A stretch of DNA of 34,943 nucleotides from an uncultured Clostridia bacterium (GTDB lineage Bacteria > Bacillota > Clostridia > Christensenellales > CAG-138). The stretch lies in NCBI GenBank assembly GCA_944336625.1, contig CALVLF010000034.1:1-34943 (forward strand), given 5' to 3'. Each line of letters begins with the position of its first letter. Position 1 is the first letter of the stretch. Positions 24,259-31,485 of this stretch are shown here, in pieces. The notes under the pieces are model-generated. The model was not told where the DNA came from. It did not search any database and saw only the letters and a program-made list of their open reading frames with translations. A program made the translations under genes and the position numbers.

Positions 24259-24792
24259 TTAAAACCGCTCCCTGTGCAGGGGCAGGTATACCATATCCCG
24301 GCCCTGGCGCTGGCTTTCAAAGAGGGTAATGGACTGCACCAGCATGGAGGCATTGGCCGGGGCATAGGACAGGGACGCCAGCCCCCCTTCCGGCAGGGCG
24401 ACGCCCCGGGCCAGGGTGATATGGGGGGTAAAGGCCTTCTGCGCCCGTGGGAAGCCCCGCTCTAGAAGAGCGCTTTGGAGGGATTCATACAGGGCGTTCA
24501 ATTCGGAAAGCTGGCCCTGGCCATGGAGGAATACGGTATGCCCTTCCCTATGGGGAAAGGCGCCCATCTCCCCCAGGTGCAGGCCAAAGGGGCGGATGCC
24601 CCGGACGGCCTCCCCCATGGCTTCGGCAGCCCCGGCCAGATCCCGGCTTTCCCCGATAAAATGGAGGGTTAGGTGAAAATTGCCCCGGGGCACAAAACGG
24701 CCTCCCTGGCTCTGGGCCCGGAGAGCTTCCTGCAGGCGGAGCACCTCCTTGAGGAAGGACTTGGGCAGTTCGATGGCGATAAACAGGCGCAT
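24259..24792 (-). CDS. thpR: RNA 2',3'-cyclic phosphodiesterase (LigT/ThpR)
   Basis: This 177-residue member of the 2H phosphoesterase superfamily hydrolyses 2',3'-cyclic phosphates on RNA ends. It has the two hallmark H-x-T motifs, HLTL at residues 40-43 and HITL in AFTPHITLARG near residue 125. The fold start MRLFIAIELP and the LHFIGE strand are typical of ThpR. GGGAG lies 9 nt before the ATG. It is the first gene of an operon with addB and addA. The physiological substrate is not known, and a link with AddAB is only suggested by co-transcription. Confidence 0.93.
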   Translation of the reverse strand: MRLFIAIELPKSFLKEVLRLQEALRAQSQGGRFVPRGNFHLTLHFIGESRDLAGAAEAMGEAVRGIRPFGLHLGEMGAFPHREGHTVFLHGQGQLSELNALYESLQSALLERGFPRAQKAFTPHITLARGVALPEGGLASLSYAPANASMLVQSITLFESQRQGRDMVYLPLHRERF

Positions 24793-24834
24793 GGGCTGGA
24801 CTCCCTTCCGGCGAAAACACCAGCGTTTTCCTTA

Positions 24835-24863
24835 AGTATAGCATCAAACCGGCGAGAAAAAAA
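24835..24863 (-). promoter_or_regulatory. Candidate promoter of the thpR-addBA operon
   Basis: On the minus strand a good -10, TATACT (24840-24835), stands 17 bp from a poor -35, TTTTTT (24863-24858). It lies about 45 bp upstream of thpR and directly beside composite repeat C. Confidence 0.35.
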
Positions 24864-24931
24864 GCGCCCTTAATGCCCCGGCGTTGGGGCAGGCAGGCTG
24901 GAAGGGGCTTGCAAAAGCGCCGGCGGAGGGG

Positions 24932-25029
24932 GGCGGCGGCGTTTGGCGGCCCAAGGGCCGCCAAACCAAAGGCAGGGCCGGGGCTGCGCCCCGGCCCTGC
25001 CTTTGTGTGCGCTTCGCGCACCCGCCGCC
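24932..25029 (-). repeat. Trident intergenic repeat, copy C
   Basis: In plus-strand coordinates, outer stem GGCGGCGG (24932-24939)/CCGCCGCC (25022-25029). Hairpin GTTTGGCGGCCC-aa-GGGCCGCCAAAC is at 24941-24966. An 18-bp perfect hairpin CAAAGGCAGGGCCGGGGC-tgc-GCCCCGGCCCTGCCTTTG is at 24967-25005. Hairpin GTGCGC-ttc-GCGCAC is at 25007-25021. Read on the minus strand, the hairpin order matches copies A and B. Confidence 0.88.
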
Positions 25030-25152
25030 TCCCCCCGCCGGGCCTTCGCCGTCCTTCCTTTTCCCTTCCTCCAAAGCCGGGCAAACCATTCTTTGCCCGG
25101 CGGCTTATGCGGCTGCATCCAGCGGAATAAGGCCCCGCTCCCGCAAGGATGG

Positions 25153-25186
25153 AAAAAGCCCGGCCCCATAATCTACGGGGCCGGGC
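25153..25186 (-). terminator. Terminator-like hairpin inside composite repeat C
   Basis: On the minus strand GCCCGGCCCC-gtagattat-GGGGCCGGGC is followed by TTTTT, with stem and loop identical to 6832-6865. It probably terminates the M23-lipoprotein transcript. Confidence 0.85.
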
Positions 25187-25200
25187 AGCTCTTAAGGATA

Positions 25201-25380
25201 GGCGCGGGCTAGAACCAGCGATTCACACTAACCTCCGCACGCGAATATCGCCGTGCGCGTAGCACCGGGGCCGGGCGGCTACAAGCGAAGGGCGCGGGCA
25301 CTGGGGCAGACCCCTTGCTAGCCTCTGCGCGTGAATATCGCCGTCCGCGTAGGACCGGGCGAAAGGGGCATAAGCCCTTA
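25201..25380. repeat. Two tandem 90-bp imperfect direct repeats
   Basis: GGCGCGGGC begins at 25201 and at 25291. The best-conserved block, starting CTAACCTCCGCACGCGAATA at 25228 and CTAGCCTCTGCGCGTGAATA at 25318, continues as ATCGCCGT.CGCGTAG.ACCGGG. The offset is exactly 90 bp with no indel. Copy 1 can fold through CGCACG/CGTGCG. The second copy runs up to the stop codon of the lipoprotein gene. A related single unit is at 6734-6790 (inverted relative to this strand). Confidence 0.75.
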
Positions 25381-25845
25381 GTTATTCTCCTGGGCAGTAT
25401 AGGGGACGATGGTGCCATCCGCCCGAACATAGAACTGTTCCGTCTTATCCTCTCCTGCCGGTTCGGACAGGATCACGTGGTAGACCTGCTCATCCATATA
25501 GTTGGCAAAAGTGATGGTCTTGATCTTCACCTGGTCATAGGCTTCCTTGATGGCGTCTGCAATCCGCTGGGGCAGATCGGCCTCGTCGATGGTCTTTCCT
25601 TCCTCGAAGCCCTCAATCATGCCGTCGGTACCGGCGCCGTTCTGGCCGCTTACATCCCCATCGCTAGCAGTATTGCCGGGGGTAGGGCTGGCCGGGTTTG
25701 TGGCAGGCGCCGTAGTGGGATTCGTGGTGGTGACCGGCGCCGTGGTAACCACGGGGCTGGGGGAAGGCGCCGGCTCCACATTTGTGCAGGCAGCCGCCGC
25801 AATCAGGGTCAGCGCCAAGAAACCAATGAGAATCGTCTTTTTCAT
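25378..25845 (-). CDS. Small secreted lipoprotein with Thr/Pro linker, PepSY-like
   Basis: This 155-residue protein has a lipoprotein signal peptide with lipobox AAAAC (cysteine near residue 20). A low-complexity Thr/Pro/Ala linker follows (about residues 22-60). A small C-terminal domain of about 80 residues comes next: LPQRIADAIKEAYDQVKIKTI, a strand YHVILSE, and a final EQFYVRADGTIVPYT. The alpha-beta pattern and the closing 'YVRADGTIV' resemble PepSY-type domains, but the match is by eye and weak. AGGAGG lies 7 nt before the ATG. It is 111 nt downstream of the SpoIIQ-like gene on the same strand and so possibly in its operon. Function is unknown. Confidence 0.72.
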   Translation of the reverse strand: MKKTILIGFLALTLIAAAACTNVEPAPSPSPVVTTAPVTTTNPTTAPATNPASPTPGNTASDGDVSGQNGAGTDGMIEGFEEGKTIDEADLPQRIADAIKEAYDQVKIKTITFANYMDEQVYHVILSEPAGEDKTEQFYVRADGTIVPYTAQENN

Positions 25846-25956
25846 TGCTGTTCCTCCTATGGATTGTTCTTACGGTTTTGCCGGCCAGGGGCTCGGCTCC
25901 CATTTAGTATGCCCGCCTGCTGCGGGTCTATACCTGTCCTTTGGGCCAGGGCAGCC

Positions 25957-26694
25957 CTATTCCTCGATGAGCAGGATGTAATCCAGGGGGTCTACCGCCT
26001 GGTCATCCTTGTAGATCTCGAAATGAAGATGGGCAGGCTCGGCGCATTCCGCCAGGGCCGTATCCCCCACCTGGCCAATGGCATCGCCGGCATTGAGCCG
26101 CTGCCCCTCCTGCACCGGGGGCTCTGCCGCTAGGTTGGCATAAACGGTACGCAGGCCGCCGCTGTGGAGCACCTCCACCATAACGCCTAGGGAATCATCC
26201 TCATAAACCAGGTCCACAGTGCCGCCCCAGGGGGTATGTACCTCCGTCCCCTTGGCGGCGGCAATATCGATGCCGCTATGGGTCATCCACTGCTTTAGGG
26301 TAGGGGAATAGACCAGCTCCTCTACGGCAAAGCTCCATTGCAGCTTCCCCTTTACCGGGGCGCTGGCCTTGCTGGGGGCGTTGCTCCTTTCCGGAGCCGG
26401 GGTAGCCGCCTCTGGCGAAGGCTGGGCTGTGGCTATAGGCGTGGGGCTGGGCGTGGGCAGGGGCGTGGGGGCGGCCCGGGCTTCCTCCAGGCGTTCATCC
26501 AAGGAAGCGCCCACCTGGGCCGGGCTGGGGGTAGGGGCTGCTGGCTGGGCCTCTGGGGGCTCATAGGCCAGCAAAGCGCCGCCGCCAATTCCCAATAGAC
26601 AAAGCAGGGCAGTTACATACAAGCCCTTTTCTCGAAGGAAGGTTACGGTTTTTTCCTTAAGCTGAAAGAATTTGCTTTTATTTTCCTGTTCCAT
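25957..26694 (-). CDS. SpoIIQ-like membrane-anchored M23 (LytM) peptidase
   Basis: This 245-residue protein has a single N-terminal transmembrane helix at about residues 25-44, a Pro/Ala/Thr-rich stalk to about residue 112 and a C-terminal LytM domain. The metal-binding motifs are intact: H139 and D143 in THSGID, and H222/H224 in AHLHFEIYKD, so endopeptidase activity is possible. That differs from B. subtilis SpoIIQ, which lost a key histidine, and resembles clostridial SpoIIQ. The topology fits a forespore protein that pairs with SpoIIIAH during engulfment. A general cell-wall LytM factor is the alternative. A sigma-F-like promoter lies just upstream, and GAGGTG precedes the ATG. Confidence 0.8.
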   Translation of the reverse strand: MEQENKSKFFQLKEKTVTFLREKGLYVTALLCLLGIGGGALLAYEPPEAQPAAPTPSPAQVGASLDERLEEARAAPTPLPTPSPTPIATAQPSPEAATPAPERSNAPSKASAPVKGKLQWSFAVEELVYSPTLKQWMTHSGIDIAAAKGTEVHTPWGGTVDLVYEDDSLGVMVEVLHSGGLRTVYANLAAEPPVQEGQRLNAGDAIGQVGDTALAECAEPAHLHFEIYKDDQAVDPLDYILLIEE

Positions 26695-26714
26695 GCTCGC
26701 ATCACCTCGGCATT

Positions 26715-26744
26715 AGTATTGCCAGAAGGCCGGGGCTTACATAC
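26715..26744 (-). promoter_or_regulatory. Sigma-F-like promoter candidate of the SpoIIQ-like gene
   Basis: On the minus strand GTATG (26744-26740), a 16-bp spacer, then GGCAATACT (26723-26715). The -10 fits the sigma-F pattern GGNNANANT at every defined base. The -35 fits GYATR. The predicted leader would be only about 14 nt but still includes GAGGTGA. Confidence 0.4.
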
Positions 26745-26782
26745 ATTTTCACATTTCAAACGGTGCGGCTTCCTTATAACTG

Positions 26783-26791
26783 TGGTATAAT
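26783..26791 (+). promoter_or_regulatory. Extended -10 promoter of the yqhQ operon
   Basis: TGG directly precedes a consensus TATAAT (26786-26791). There is no good -35, which an extended -10 can tolerate. The leader is about 47 nt and contains hairpin TGTAGGC-gcgct-GCCTACA (26804-26822) before the ribosome binding site AAGGAAAA. Confidence 0.6.
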
Positions 26792-26844
26792 ACAAGATGG
26801 CGTTGTAGGCGCGCTGCCTACAGGCCGGAAAGGAAAATTTATCC

Positions 26845-27906
26845 ATGAAAAAATGTACCGTTGGCGGCCAAGCCGTCATGGAGGGCGTTATGATGAAGTC
26901 CCCCACTGCCATTGCCATGGCTGTGCGGGAGGCGGATGGAAACATTGCCCTCAGCTATAAACCGGCTGTTTCCAAGGCCCAGAAGGGCACTATCTGGGGC
27001 CTGCCCATCCTGCGGGGGGTGGTGGTTTTTATAGAGTCCCTCTCCACCGGCATGGGTACCCTGACCCAGTCCGCAGAAATGGCGGGCATGGACCTGGAGG
27101 AGGAGCCTTCCAAATTCGAAAAATGGCTGGCAAAGCGCTTGGGCAAGTCCCTGGAAAAGGTCATCCTGGGCCTGGCGGTGATTCTGGCCGTAGTGCTGGC
27201 GGTGGGCCTTTTCTTCCTGCTGCCCCAAGTGATCAGCTCCCTCATCTTTGCGGGGCTGGGGGAGGCTGGTTCTTTGGCAAAAAGCCTGACGGAAGGCTTC
27301 GTGCGCCTTTTGATTTTCATCGGCTATATCTTCTTTTGCGCCAGCGTGAAGGATGTGCGGCGGGTATTCATGTACCATGGGGCGGAGCATAAGACCATCG
27401 CCTGCTATGAGGCGGAGGAGGAACTGACCCCGGAAAATGCGAAAAAGCATACCCGGCTCCATCCCCGCTGCGGCACCAATTACCTCTTCCTGGTCATGGC
27501 CGTATCCATCCTGTTCTTCGCCGTTGTGGGGTGGAACGCCAATTTCTTCCTGCGGATCTTGAGCCGCATCCTCTTCCTGCCCCTGGTGGCGGGGCTGAGC
27601 TATGAGCTCCTGCGCTTCGCTGCCAAGCGGGATAATCTTCTCACCCGCATCATCCGGGCTCCGGGCATGGCCCTCCAGTATATCACCACCAAGGAGCCTA
27701 CGGAGGATATGCTGGAGGTAGCCATCGCCGCCTTCAACCTGGCCATGCTCCCGGAGGAAGAAGCCCGGGCCCAGGTCCGGGAAAACGAAGCGGCCCGGGC
27801 CCGGCGGCAGGCCCAAAAGGCCGCGCCCCAGGAGGCCGAGGCGGCCCCGGAGGGAACAGCGGCCCCGGCAGCCCCCAAGGCGCCGGAAGGGGCCCCTGCC
27901 CCATGA
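26845..27906 (+). CDS. YqhQ-like DUF1385 membrane protein
   Basis: This 353-residue protein starts with the family signature CTVGGQAVMEGVMMKSP and continues with GLPILRGVVVFIESL. Three to four hydrophobic helices are visible around residues 108-130, 151-171 and 210-245. The central MYHGAEHKTIACYEAEEELT and HTRLHPRCGTNYLFLV are also characteristic of DUF1385. The C-terminal ~50 residues are Ala/Pro/Glu-rich and not conserved. The biochemical function is unknown, but the protein is often encoded next to prmC-prfA in clostridia, as here. The stop overlaps the prmC start by 4 nt (ATGA). Confidence 0.93.
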   Translation: MKKCTVGGQAVMEGVMMKSPTAIAMAVREADGNIALSYKPAVSKAQKGTIWGLPILRGVVVFIESLSTGMGTLTQSAEMAGMDLEEEPSKFEKWLAKRLGKSLEKVILGLAVILAVVLAVGLFFLLPQVISSLIFAGLGEAGSLAKSLTEGFVRLLIFIGYIFFCASVKDVRRVFMYHGAEHKTIACYEAEEELTPENAKKHTRLHPRCGTNYLFLVMAVSILFFAVVGWNANFFLRILSRILFLPLVAGLSYELLRFAAKRDNLLTRIIRAPGMALQYITTKEPTEDMLEVAIAAFNLAMLPEEEARAQVRENEAARARRQAQKAAPQEAEAAPEGTAAPAAPKAPEGAPAP

Positions 27907-28748
27907 CCCTGCAGGAGGCCCTGGGCCGGGCGGCGGAAACCCTCCGGCCCATAGCCGGAGAAAGCGCCCCCTTTGAAGCCCGGCAGCTCTTGGGCTTTGC
28001 CCTGGGCCCGGGGGGCATGGCGGGGCCCCGTTCCGCGCCCCTCCCCCCCGGTGCGGCAGCCCGGCTGGATGCTGCCCTCCGGCGGCGGCAAAAGGGGGAG
28101 CCCCTCCAATATATCCTGGGGGAATGGGAATTCATGGGCCTGCCCTTTTTCGTGGGGCCCAATGCCCTCATCCCCCGGCCGGATACGGAAACCCTCTGCG
28201 AGGCCGTCCTCCGGCTTCGTCCCCAGGGAAAGGGCCTAAGGCTTCTGGATCTGTGCTGCGGCACAGGATGCATCGGCCTGAGCCTAGCCAAGCTGGGGGG
28301 GTATTCCCTCACCCTTTCGGATATCAGCCCCGCCTGCCTGGCCCTGGCCAAGCGGAACGCCCGGCGCAACGGGGTAGAGGCGGCCTTTTACCTGGGGGAT
28401 CTTTTCGCCCCCTTGGAAGGGCTGCCCCCCTTCCATATCATCTGCTGCAACCCTCCTTACATCCCCCGGGGGGATATCCCCAGCCTGCAGCCCGAGGTCC
28501 AGTGGGAGCCCCGGCTGGCGCTGGATGGGGGGATGGACGGATTGGATTTTTACCGGCGCATTGCCGGGGAATATGAAAAATTCCTGGCCCCCGGGGGCCT
28601 ACTGGCCCTAGAGATGGGCTATGACCAGGCCCCGGCCCTGCTTGCCCTTATGGGAGGCGGCCGGGTGCTGCAGGATGTCTGCGGCCAGGACCGGGTAATT
28701 CTATTGGAAAAAGAGGAGGCCCCATGCTCAACAAGCTGCAAGGAATAA
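27903..28748 (+). CDS. prmC: Peptide chain release factor N5-glutamine methyltransferase
   Basis: This S-adenosylmethionine-dependent enzyme methylates the glutamine of the GGQ motif in release factors, increasing termination efficiency. An N-terminal helical domain (about 1-90) precedes a Rossmann-type methyltransferase domain, with [16 protein letters not shown] as the SAM-binding loop near residues 111-126 and the catalytic substrate-binding CCNPPYIP near residues 182-189. [19 protein letters not shown] is also typical of PrmC. At 281 residues it has normal length. It overlaps the upstream gene by 4 nt and the downstream prfA by 25 nt, which places it directly before its substrate's gene. 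Confidence 0.96.
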   Translation: MTLQEALGRAAETLRPIAGESAPFEARQLLGFALGPGGMAGPRSAPLPPGAAARLDAALRRRQKGEPLQYILGEWEFMGLPFFVGPNALIPRPDTETLCEAVLRLRPQGKGLRLLDLCCGTGCIGLSLAKLGGYSLTLSDISPACLALAKRNARRNGVEAAFYLGDLFAPLEGLPPFHIICCNPPYIPRGDIPSLQPEVQWEPRLALDGGMDGLDFYRRIAGEYEKFLAPGGLLALEMGYDQAPALLALMGGGRVLQDVCGQDRVILLEKEEAPCSTSCKE

Positions 28749-29806
28749 AAGCTCGCTATGAGGAGCTGACCCATGCCCTGAGCCAGCCCGACGCCATGAA
28801 GGACCAGGCTGCCTGGCGGGATATGGTCAAGGAGCATGCCCAGCTGGAGGAAATCGTGGCCGTTTTTGACGAATACACGCAAACGGTCCAGTCCGCTGAG
28901 GACTGTAAAGAGATGCTTACGGAGCATCTGGAGGCGGATATGCGGGAGCTGGTCCACGGGGAGCTGAACGAGCTCAACGCCAAAGCGGAGGAGCTGACGG
29001 AAAAGCTCAAGGTCATGCTCCTGCCCAAGGACCCCAACGACGATAAAAACGTTATCATCGAGATCCGGGCGGGTACCGGCGGGGAGGAGGCAGCCCTCTT
29101 TGGGGCGGATCTTCTCCGGATGTACCAGCGCTATGCCGAGCGCCATGGCTATAAAATGGAAATGCTCAATGAAAACTATACGGAAATGGGGGGCGTAAAG
29201 GAAGTGGTCCTCTCCCTTTCCAGCCGAGGCGCCTATTCCCGCATGAAGTATGAAAGCGGCGTCCACCGGGTCCAGCGGGTGCCGGAAACCGAGTCCCAGG
29301 GCCGCATCCATACCAGCGCCGCCACCGTAGCCGTTTTGCCGGAGGCGGAGGACGTAGAGGTGGAGATCGACCCCAAGGACCTGCAGATCGATACCTACCG
29401 CAGCGGTGGCGCCGGCGGCCAGCATGTAAATAAGACCGAGAGTGCCATCCGCATCACCCATTTGCCCACGGGCCTAGTGGTCCAGTGCCAAGATGAGCGG
29501 AGCCAGCTGAAGAATAAAGAGAAGGCCATGCGGGTCCTCAAAAGCCGCCTGCTGGAGCTGTATCAATCCCAGAAGGATGCCAAGGAGGCCGGCGCCCGCC
29601 GCTCCATGGTGGGCAGTGGGGACCGGAGCGAGCGGATCCGCACCTACAATTTCCCCCAGGGCCGGGTTACGGACCACCGGATCAACCTGACCCTATACAG
29701 GCTGGAATCCTTCCTGGATGGAGATATGGACGAGATCATCGACGCCCTCATCATCGCCGACCGGGCAGCCCAGCTCTCCGGCGACGGGGATGGAAAGCAG
29801 GCGTAA
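28724..29806 (+). CDS. prfA: Peptide chain release factor 1
   Basis: This 360-residue class I release factor terminates translation at UAA and UAG. The catalytic loop is [18 protein letters not shown], with GGQ near residue 230; its glutamine is the PrmC substrate. Other RF1 features are [13 protein letters not shown] in domain 2, the [19 protein letters not shown] segment, and the C-terminal [22 protein letters not shown]. The start lies within the end of prmC, with AAAGAGGAGG (28709-28718) just upstream as a strong ribosome binding site. Sua5 follows 3 nt after the stop codon. Confidence 0.98.
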   Translation: MLNKLQGIKARYEELTHALSQPDAMKDQAAWRDMVKEHAQLEEIVAVFDEYTQTVQSAEDCKEMLTEHLEADMRELVHGELNELNAKAEELTEKLKVMLLPKDPNDDKNVIIEIRAGTGGEEAALFGADLLRMYQRYAERHGYKMEMLNENYTEMGGVKEVVLSLSSRGAYSRMKYESGVHRVQRVPETESQGRIHTSAATVAVLPEAEDVEVEIDPKDLQIDTYRSGGAGGQHVNKTESAIRITHLPTGLVVQCQDERSQLKNKEKAMRVLKSRLLELYQSQKDAKEAGARRSMVGSGDRSERIRTYNFPQGRVTDHRINLTLYRLESFLDGDMDEIIDALIIADRAAQLSGDGDGKQA

Positions 29807-29809
29807 GCC

Positions 29810-30853
29810 ATGAAGACCCAGCTTTTCAACGCCACAGCCCAAAAGGAAAATGGCGTGCGTCTGGCGGGCTCCGTCATCCGCGCCGGGGGCCTGGTGGCTT
29901 TCCCTACGGAAACGGTGTATGGCCTGGGGGCCAATGGCCTCAGCGGGGAGGCGGTAGCGAAGATTTTCCAGGCCAAGGGCCGCCCCTCGGATAACCCCCT
30001 CATCCTCCATATCGCCAAGAAAAGCGATGCAAAGGATCTTTGGACCAAAGTGCCCCCTATGGCCCAGGCCCTGATGGATACCTTCTGGCCCGGGCCTTTG
30101 ACCCTCATCTTCAACCACAGCGCCCAGGTGCCCCCGGAGGTTACCGCCGGCCTGCCCACCGTAGCCCTGCGGATGCCGGATCATAAAACGGCCCTGGCCC
30201 TGATCCGGGCTGCCGGCGTGCCCATTGCCGCCCCCAGCGCCAATCTTTCCGGCCGGCCCAGCCCCACCACCGCCCAGCACGTCCTGCAGGATCTGGAGGG
30301 CCGTATCGATATCGTCCTGGATGGGGGGCCCTGCCGGGTTGGGCTGGAATCCACCGTCCTTTCCCTCTGCGGCGCCCCCACCATTCTGCGGCCCGGCGGC
30401 GTCACCCGGGAGATGCTGGAGGCGGTTATCGGCCCGGTGGAGCTTTCTCCGGCGGTTCTGGCCCCCCTGCAGGAAGGGGCGGCCGCCCCTTCCCCCGGCA
30501 TGAAGTATAAGCATTACGCCCCCAAGGCCCAGGTCCTCATTGCCGATGGTACGCCCCGGGAGGCGGCGGAGCAGATCTGCCGGGCCTATGATATGGCTAC
30601 GCTGGCAGGCAGCCGCTGCATGATTCTGGCTACCCGGGAGACCCAGGGCTTTTACCGGAACCGGGCCTATGCTATAATAGGCGATAGGAGAGATCCTTCT
30701 ACCCTCTGCGCCAACCTCTTCGCCGCTCTGCGCCAGTACGGGGAGGATGCGGACCTGCTCTACTGCGAAGCCCTGCCGGAGCAGGAGATGGGCCTGGCCT
30801 ATATGAACCGCCTGCTGCGGGCTGCCGGTTTTCAGCATTTGGAGTACCCTTAA
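29810..30853 (+). CDS. L-threonylcarbamoyladenylate synthase (Sua5/YwlC)
   Basis: This enzyme makes threonylcarbamoyl-AMP from threonine, bicarbonate and ATP, the first step of the t6A modification of ANN-decoding tRNAs. It is the long Sua5 type (347 residues). The YrdC domain includes LVAFPTETVYGLGANG, the KxR motif in FQAKGRPSDNPLILHI, and SANLSGRPSPT. A linker with PGMKYKHYAPKAQVLI follows, then a C-terminal Sua5 domain. The last two sense codons and the TAA stop (TACCCTTAA) lie inside the left end of the inverted-repeat element at 30845-31033. The natural C-terminus may therefore have been altered by that insertion. Confidence 0.96.
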   Translation: MKTQLFNATAQKENGVRLAGSVIRAGGLVAFPTETVYGLGANGLSGEAVAKIFQAKGRPSDNPLILHIAKKSDAKDLWTKVPPMAQALMDTFWPGPLTLIFNHSAQVPPEVTAGLPTVALRMPDHKTALALIRAAGVPIAAPSANLSGRPSPTTAQHVLQDLEGRIDIVLDGGPCRVGLESTVLSLCGAPTILRPGGVTREMLEAVIGPVELSPAVLAPLQEGAAAPSPGMKYKHYAPKAQVLIADGTPREAAEQICRAYDMATLAGSRCMILATRETQGFYRNRAYAIIGDRRDPSTLCANLFAALRQYGEDADLLYCEALPEQEMGLAYMNRLLRAAGFQHLEYP

Positions 30854-31033
30854 CGAGCGAGGGCATACACGCCTGCGCAGGCCTGCTAAGGTGGTCGAGT
30901 TTTGGCGGGTTGGGCCGCTAGAGAGCAAGACGTGGCCCCGCAGCCATAGTGGACCCTATTGCAAGGGGCCACAACGATGCTATCTGGAGGCCCAGCCCGC
31001 CAAAACCGTATATCCTCTTGTACCTTAAGGGTA
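30845..31033 (+). repeat. TACCCTTA-ended inverted-repeat element, long form (E)
   Basis: This 189-bp element has terminal inverted repeats TACCCTTA (30845-30852) and TAAGGGTA (31026-31033) and imperfect sub-terminal complementarity. A large internal stem pairs GTTTTGGCGGGTTGGGCC (30899-30916) with GGCCCAGCCCGCCAAAAC (30989-31006), 18 bp with one G-U. Inside it GTGGCCCC (30932-30939) pairs with GGGGCCAC (30965-30972). The palindrome GCCTGCGCAGGC is near the left end. The left end supplies the sua5 stop and the right end the ptp Shine-Dalgarno. No ORF of its own. The 66-bp element at 15762-15827 has the same ends. Confidence 0.82.
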
Positions 31034-31039
31034 AACAGT

Positions 31040-31468
31040 ATGCAAACCATCCTCTTTCTTTGCGACGGCAATACCTGCCGCAGCCCCATGGCGGAATATC
31101 TCTGCAACCATATGGCGGCGGGGCTGCCCCTTCGGGCCGCCTCCGCAGGCCTTTTTACTATGGATGGCCTGCCCATGAGCGCCGGCGCTTTAAAAGCCCT
31201 GCAGGGGGCGGGCGTCGATGGCAGCCCCCACCGCTCCCGGGCCCTCCTGCCGGATATGCTGGGGGCAGATTGGATCTTCTGCATGACGGAGGCCCAGCTC
31301 CAGTCCCTAGCGGCCCGGTATCCCTGTCCCCAGGCCCAGCGCCTGGCCGCCTATGATATAAGCGACCCTTATGGAGGAAGCCTCAGCCTTTACCAAAATA
31401 CCCTGAACCAGATCCGCCGGGCATTACAGGCCCGGTTGGCGGAAATCAGCGCTGCGGCGCGGGAATAA
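31040..31468 (+). CDS. Low-molecular-weight protein-tyrosine/arginine phosphatase (YwlE-like)
   Basis: This 142-residue cytoplasmic phosphatase has the P-loop CDGNTCRS at residues 8-15 (C8 nucleophile, R14) and the general-acid aspartate in DISDPYGG near residue 114. A threonine in the CxGNTCRS loop is typical of YwlE-type protein-arginine phosphatases; tyrosine phosphatases more often have Ile or Leu there. Arginine phosphatase activity is therefore the better guess, and no McsB kinase is in view. The frame is open back to 30959, but those residues encode the upstream repeat. The ATG at 31040 has AAGGG 8 nt upstream, inside the repeat's right end. Confidence 0.92.
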   Translation: MQTILFLCDGNTCRSPMAEYLCNHMAAGLPLRAASAGLFTMDGLPMSAGALKALQGAGVDGSPHRSRALLPDMLGADWIFCMTEAQLQSLAARYPCPQAQRLAAYDISDPYGGSLSLYQNTLNQIRRALQARLAEISAAARE

Positions 31469-31485
31469 AAAGGAGAATACAAAGG

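Larger units (their letters stand above)
24927..25359 (-). repeat. Composite intergenic repeat C
   Basis: It is the inverted homologue of composite B. On the minus strand it reads CCCGGTCCTACGCGGACGG..., a second 90-bp unit, ATCCTTAAG, the terminator hairpin with loop GTAGATTAT, hairpin GCCGGGCAAA/TTTGCCCGGC (25101-25076), and the trident core. Relative to B it has two copies of the first module instead of one. It lies 3' of the lipoprotein gene and in its orientation. Boundaries are approximate. Confidence 0.8.
24793..25377. other. 585-bp intergenic region with composite repeat C
   Basis: This region lies between the lipoprotein gene and thpR, both on the minus strand. Read in transcription direction it contains two 90-bp direct repeats (25380-25201), the terminator hairpin (25186-25153), a second hairpin (25101-25076), the trident core (25029-24932) and the thpR promoter candidate. 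Reading frames in the region on both strands translate inverted repeats and are not called. Confidence 0.75.

Noticed and set aside
24548..25084. A 178-codon minus frame and overlapping frames over composite repeat C, which share peptide stretches with frames in 6827-7265.
   Set aside because: The shared peptides arise because the DNA repeat is shared. The frames cross perfect hairpins and lack ribosome binding sites, so the similarity is at DNA level.
25201..25380. A CRISPR-like array.
   Set aside because: Only two 90-bp units, diverged and directly adjacent with no spacers, and no cas genes in the window.
30959..31039. An upstream ATG that would add 27 residues to the low-molecular-weight phosphatase.
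   Set aside because: The extension is encoded by the inverted-repeat element. The family N-terminus starts at 31040, which has its own Shine-Dalgarno.
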